From assembly GCA_035560555.1 (NCBI GenBank), contig DATMZF010000020.1:1-64000 (forward strand): a stretch of DNA of 64,000 nucleotides. The letters run 5' to 3'. Below, one piece after another: positions 60,530 to 64,000 of the stretch. A program made the position numbers and the translations under genes. Position 1 is the stretch's first letter. Each line of letters begins with the position of its first letter. Source of the DNA: UBA11090 sp035560555. Its GTDB lineage: Bacteria; Spirochaetota; Spirochaetia; Treponematales; Rectinemataceae. The notes under the pieces are model-generated. The model was not told the origin of the DNA. It searched no databases and worked only from the letters and a program-made list of their open reading frames with translations.

Positions 60530-61497
60530 AGGTCCCTCCCACAGCGCGCGCAGGCGCAGGCCCTTCCAGGTGAGAGCTCGGCGAGAGCGGGCTCTCCCGA
60601 GAGACATCGAGGCTCCGCCAAAGCGCAGCGCGGCGCGAACCTGCATCCGGGCGGCGGATCCAGGAGCCCCGGAGCCTGCCCCTCGATGCCGCTCATCCTC
60701 CCGATTGGCCCCGTAAGCGAGGGGAAAGAATTCATCAGCCCCCTCGTATAGGGGTGGGCGGGCGCGCTGTACAATTCCTTGGATGGGCCGTATTCGCAGA
60801 CCTTTCCGGCGTACATGATCGCGAGCGAGTCGGAAATCTCGACGAGAAGCGATAGATCGTGCGTTATGAAGATCACGGAGAACCCGAGCTTCCGCCTCAG
60901 TTCCTGGATTTTCTGGAGGATGGAGCGCTGGACGACCACGTCGAGCGCCGTCGTCGGCTCGTCCATGATGAGAAGGTCGGGCCGCAGGAGCAGCGCCATC
61001 GCTATCATGACGCGCTGCCGCATGCCGCCGGAGAGTTGGTGCGGGAAGCTCGCGAGACGATCCGCGTTGATATCCACGAGTTCCAGCATCTCCATGGCGA
61101 GGTCGCGGGCGGCGGCCCTCGGTATGGAACGATGGGCGAGCACGGCGTCGACGAGCTGTTCCTCGATCGACAGGACGGGATTGAGCGCGTTCATCGCCGA
61201 CTGGAATACCATCGCCAGCTTTGTCCAGCGGTAGCGGTTCATGCCGGCTTCGTCGAGACTGGCGAGGTCCGTTCCGTCCAGAACGATCCTCCCCGATTCG
61301 ATCCGCGCGTTGTCGCGCAGAAGGCGCATGATCGCGTAGGCCAAGGTCGACTTGCCGCAGCCGGATTCCCCCGCGATTCCCAGGAACTCCCCTCGCCGCA
61401 GCGAGAGGCTGACATCGTCGACCGCCCGCACGAAGCCGGCCTTGGTCGCGTAGCCGGCCTTGAGGTGTTCGATCTCAAGCAAGGTTGTGTTTGCCAT
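60526..61497 (-). CDS. Oligopeptide-type ABC transporter ATPase (OppD/DppD)
   Basis: A 323-aa ATPase. Walker A GESGCGKST, Q-loop MVFQSAMNALNP, signature LSGGMRQRVMIAMAL, Walker B LLIMDEPTTALD, switch FITHDLS. The C-terminal PPPGCRFAPRCALAEPRC tail gives the Cys cluster of this family, and four more cysteines end the protein. Two adjacent ATPases are standard for dipeptide, oligopeptide and some oligosaccharide transporters. Confidence 0.92.
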   Translation of the reverse strand: MANTTLLEIEHLKAGYATKAGFVRAVDDVSLSLRRGEFLGIAGESGCGKSTLAYAIMRLLRDNARIESGRIVLDGTDLASLDEAGMNRYRWTKLAMVFQSAMNALNPVLSIEEQLVDAVLAHRSIPRAAARDLAMEMLELVDINADRLASFPHQLSGGMRQRVMIAMALLLRPDLLIMDEPTTALDVVVQRSILQKIQELRRKLGFSVIFITHDLSLLVEISDSLAIMYAGKVCEYGPSKELYSAPAHPYTRGLMNSFPSLTGPIGRMSGIEGQAPGLLDPPPGCRFAPRCALAEPRCLSGEPALAELSPGRACACARCGRDL

Positions 61498-61500
61498 AGA

Positions 61501-62478
61501 TCACCTCTTCCTCAGCCGGGGGTTGGAAATTTCGTCGATGCCGAAGTTGATGAGCACGAAGGCCGTGCCGGTCAACGCAATCATCAGGCCCGGCGGCAGG
61601 AACCACCACCAGGCGCCCATCAGGATGGCGCCGTTCGCCTGGGCCCAGTAGAGGATCGTGCCCCAGCTCACCACCGTGATGTTGCCCACGCCGATGAACT
61701 CGAGGGTCGCCTCGGCGAGGATCGCCGAAAGGCTCACCGCGAAGAACTCCGACATGACGATCGAGATCATGTTGGGGAGGATCTCCCTGAAGACGATGAA
61801 GGAAGTGCGTTCGCCGAGCATGCGGGAGGCCATCACGAAATCCCTGCTCTTCAGCGTGAGCACCTGCGATCTCAACAGTCTCGTCGGGTACGGCCAGGAG
61901 GTGAGTGCGAGGATGAGGATGATCGGCAGGACGCCGTGCATGGGGATGTAGGTGCCGATGACGATCATCAGGGGCAGGCCCGGGATGACCAGAAACACGT
62001 TCGTGAAGAAGTTGATGATATCGTCGAAGACGCCGCCCAGGTATCCCGACAGCAGCGCCAGCGTCAACGATACGAGGGTCACGAAGAGGCCGGTCGCCAG
62101 GCCGACGAAGACCGAGATCCGCGTCCCGGCGATCAGCTGGCTGAGAAGATCGTTGCCGGCGTGGTTGGTGCCGAGAGGATGGGCGCTCGAAGGTTTTGCC
62201 CTGAGCGGGAAATAATTGACCGTCTTTTCCCACTTTTTTGACGTCGTTACGATATAGGTCGACTTCTCCAAATCGTCCGAAAGCCTTTCCTCGGAGAGCG
62301 TCTCCGGGTCGCCGATAGTCTCTTCGATCAGCGCGGTACGCTCCGTGCGGTCCGCCTTGGGCGGATAGGGCGCGAGGACGGGCGCGAAGAGGGCGATGGA
62401 GATCAGGACCCCGAGCATGATGAGGCCAGTGAGCGACTTCCTGTTCTCCACGAGCGTTTTTAGGAAATCTTTTATCAT
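61501..62478 (-). CDS. Oligopeptide-type ABC permease (OppC/DppC)
   Basis: A 325-aa permease with an N-terminal helix and five more, plus the 180-residue binding-protein-dependent transport fold (RLLRSQVLTLKSRDFVMASRMLG is the EAA loop area). A periplasmic insertion of about 85 residues (about 40-125) after helix 1 makes it longer than typical DppC. The ATG at 62478 is given by MIKDFLK and overlaps the previous permease stop by 4 nt; a longer frame reading is rejected. Confidence 0.9.
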   Translation of the reverse strand: MIKDFLKTLVENRKSLTGLIMLGVLISIALFAPVLAPYPPKADRTERTALIEETIGDPETLSEERLSDDLEKSTYIVTTSKKWEKTVNYFPLRAKPSSAHPLGTNHAGNDLLSQLIAGTRISVFVGLATGLFVTLVSLTLALLSGYLGGVFDDIINFFTNVFLVIPGLPLMIVIGTYIPMHGVLPIILILALTSWPYPTRLLRSQVLTLKSRDFVMASRMLGERTSFIVFREILPNMISIVMSEFFAVSLSAILAEATLEFIGVGNITVVSWGTILYWAQANGAILMGAWWWFLPPGLMIALTGTAFVLINFGIDEISNPRLRKR

Positions 62479-63455
62479 TTGGCGCCGTCCCTCACCCTCG
62501 GATCGAGGAACATGATGACGATGTCGGCGATGAAGTTGGCGACGAGCACCGATCCGGCGATGATGAGGAAGATCGCCTGCATGAGAGGATAGTCCTTGGC
62601 GTTGACCGCCTGGTAGAGCATATAGCCCATGCCGGGATAGGCGAAGACCATTTCGGTGATCAGGCCACCCCCGACGATGAAGCCGAACGACATCGCGAAG
62701 CCGGTGACCGACGGGAGGATGGCGTTCCTCGCGGCGTAGGCGCGCTTGACTCGCTTCGTCGGCAGGCCCTTGGCGATGGCGAGCGTTATGTATTCCTCGG
62801 CGAGCACGTTGATCATGTTGTTGCGCATCATCAGCATCCAGGCGCCGAGCGAGCTCAAGGTGATCGTGAAAGCGGGCAAGGTCCCATACCGCAGCACCGA
62901 CAGCCACCAGCCGGCGCTTCCCCGCGCCTCATCGATGGAGAAGGATCCCCCGAGGGGAAAGAGGCGAAGCCTGAAGGCGAATACGTAGATGAGGCACAGC
63001 CCCAGCCAAAAGTAGGGAAAGCTGCGTATAAAGGAGAAAAAGCCGACGGTGAAGGAGGCGAGCTTTCGCTGGCGCCGCCATGCCGCCCAAATGCCGAGCA
63101 GCGTGCCGATCGCGAAGCCGAAGATCGTGCAGAGGCCCATGAGGCCGATCGTCCAGGGCAGGGCCGAGGCGAGCACCGTGGAGACGGGCATCGGGAAGCG
63201 GGAGAGCGAGATGCCGAAATCGCCGCGAACCGTGTTCAGGAGATACTTCCCGTATTGTACGGGCAGGGAATCCTGCGTATCCAGGCCGAAGGCGGCGCGC
63301 ACGGAATCCAGCTTCTCGGCGTCGACGCCTTCCATCCTGTCCATGAGGGCCTTGGCGGGATCGCCCGGCATCAGTCGCGGGAGGAAAAAGTTGATCGTCA
63401 TCGATATCAGCAGCGTAAAGAGCAGCATGCCTAATTTGCGGGCGAAATATTTCAT
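62475..63455 (-). CDS. Oligopeptide-type ABC permease (OppB/DppB)
   Basis: A 326-aa permease with about six helices. The N-terminal FFLPRLMPGDPA is typical of DppB proteins, and the EAA loop is near LAEEYITLAIAKGLPTKRVKRAY. It is followed without a gap by the DppC-type gene. The upstream hairpin (63543-63567) separates it from the binding-protein gene. Confidence 0.92.
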   Translation of the reverse strand: MKYFARKLGMLLFTLLISMTINFFLPRLMPGDPAKALMDRMEGVDAEKLDSVRAAFGLDTQDSLPVQYGKYLLNTVRGDFGISLSRFPMPVSTVLASALPWTIGLMGLCTIFGFAIGTLLGIWAAWRRQRKLASFTVGFFSFIRSFPYFWLGLCLIYVFAFRLRLFPLGGSFSIDEARGSAGWWLSVLRYGTLPAFTITLSSLGAWMLMMRNNMINVLAEEYITLAIAKGLPTKRVKRAYAARNAILPSVTGFAMSFGFIVGGGLITEMVFAYPGMGYMLYQAVNAKDYPLMQAIFLIIAGSVLVANFIADIVIMFLDPRVRDGAK

Positions 63456-63542
63456 TGGCCTTACCGTCGTTTAAATTTTTACGTCGTATGTCGCGGAAGG
63501 CGCGGCGGAATCCGCTTAGGGAAGCCGCCGCGCGGACGCGGT

Positions 63543-63567
63543 CCGGAGGCGCGCGACGCGCCTCCGG
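63543..63567 (-). terminator. Intercistronic hairpin after the peptide-binding-protein gene
   Basis: CCGGAGGCGCG and CGCGCCTCCGG form an 11-bp stem with a TCG loop, 13 nt after the stop of the binding-protein gene and about 90 nt before the permease. Third transporter operon in the window with this arrangement. Confidence 0.6.
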
Positions 63568-63580
63568 GCTTTGGAAATGC

Positions 63581-64000
63581 CTACTTCTTGTGGATCGCGA
63601 GAAGGATGGGCATCTTCTGCATGCCGATCACGCTCGGCCAGGCGTAGGGGTTCTCGGCGTCGGGCCAGCCGACGAAGTTCCTCGTCGTGTACTCGAACCA
63701 CGTGGGGTTGAAGAAAAGCGGCACACAGGGGGTATCTTTCATGAACTGGGAAACGACGGCGGCCATATAGACTTTCTGCTTGGCGGCTTCGGGCTCGGAG
63801 CGGTACTCCTGGAGATTCCGGTCGATCTCGGCGTTCTTGTACCTCATGTTGGAGAAGACCTTGGCTTTCTCGCCCAGGCCGGCGTAGTTGGCCGAATAGA
63901 GCCAGCGGTTGAACTGATAGTAGGGAGTGGTGCCGGTGGTGATGAAGCTGACGGCCATGTCGTAGTCGCCCGTCTCGAGGCTTGTCTGAAAGGGAACCGG
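63581..64000 (-). CDS. Oligopeptide-type substrate-binding protein (C-terminal part)
   Basis: The last 139 residues of an extracytoplasmic solute-binding protein, running off the window end with an open frame. GDYDMAVSFITTGTTPYYQFNRWLYSANY and FVGWPDAENPYAWP are typical of the C-terminal lobe of DppA/OppA-type and related oligosaccharide-binding proteins. It heads the operon of two permeases and two ATPases. The preserved Trp-rich end (GWPDAENPYAW) is often seen in oligosaccharide-binding members, so a sugar oligomer is as likely as a peptide. Confidence 0.88.
   Translation of the reverse strand, partial: PVPFQTSLETGDYDMAVSFITTGTTPYYQFNRWLYSANYAGLGEKAKVFSNMRYKNAEIDRNLQEYRSEPEAAKQKVYMAAVVSQFMKDTPCVPLFFNPTWFEYTTRNFVGWPDAENPYAWPSVIGMQKMPILLAIHKK

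Noticed and set aside
1..64000. tRNA, rRNA or CRISPR array
   Set aside because: No cloverleaf-like or conserved rRNA sequence and no regularly spaced short direct repeats were seen on either strand.

Overview
The window is high-GC DNA (visibly AT-richer only between about 27.0 and 34.2 kb) with densely packed operons, many periplasmic binding-protein transporters and several c-di-GMP proteins. hgcAB, an iron-sulfur L-serine dehydratase-like enzyme, a flavinylated fumarate-reductase-type lipoprotein and corrinoid enzymes point to an anaerobic diderm. The gene styles (monofunctional CoaB and CoaC, TrpR-like regulator, 7TM-DISM GGDEF protein, sugar ABC systems) fit a spirochaete best, but the taxonomy is an inference.

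Region 1 (0-2 kb) is a three-gene operon: a cysteine-rich MarR regulator, then hgcA and hgcB, the mercury-methylation pair. The regulator's ribosome binding site lies inside a hairpin. Region 2 (2-22 kb) is mostly methionine, sulfur and one-carbon metabolism: metF-metH (minus), coaB-coaC plus an autoproteolytic S58 peptidase, an L-serine dehydratase-like enzyme with a polar/sulfur amino-acid ABC transporter, a second cysteine-rich MarR with a YjeH-like exporter and a Cys-tailed methyltransferase, then metA (predicted acetyltransferase), an aminotransferase remnant, and two Cys/Met-metabolism PLP enzymes. Two regulatory layers tie this region together: a 15-bp palindrome TACCACANTGTGGTA at three promoters, and a ~126-nt structured leader in three copies with compensatory stem changes, in front of metA, metY and the amino-acid transporter. 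The leader matches no riboswitch class I can recall.

Region 3 (21-27 kb) is a branched-chain-type ABC operon with a fused LivH-LivM permease and an embedded uroporphyrinogen-decarboxylase-fold, probable corrinoid-type methyltransferase. Region 4 (27-34 kb) is an AT-richer block of c-di-GMP signalling genes, including a decayed PAS-GGDEF gene. Region 5 (34-40.6 kb) holds trpR-like, PHP, SIMPL, RraA-like, a flavinylated reductase lipoprotein and an AraC regulator.

Region 6 (40.6-52.7 kb) is a DeoR-controlled operon joining a complete 2-oxoacid dehydrogenase complex (E2, E3, fused E1) to a PHP protein, a sorbitol-6-phosphate-dehydrogenase-like SDR with an unusual N-terminal extension, an FGGY sugar kinase and a sorbose-1-phosphate-reductase-like enzyme, suggesting a ketose, ketose-1-P, hexitol-P, fructose-6-P route. 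Region 7 (52.7-64 kb) has a 7TM-GGDEF protein, a ChvE/XylF-type sugar ABC system with a divergent AraC regulator, and an oligopeptide-type ABC operon cut by the window end. Three transporter operons share a strong GC hairpin immediately after the binding-protein gene.
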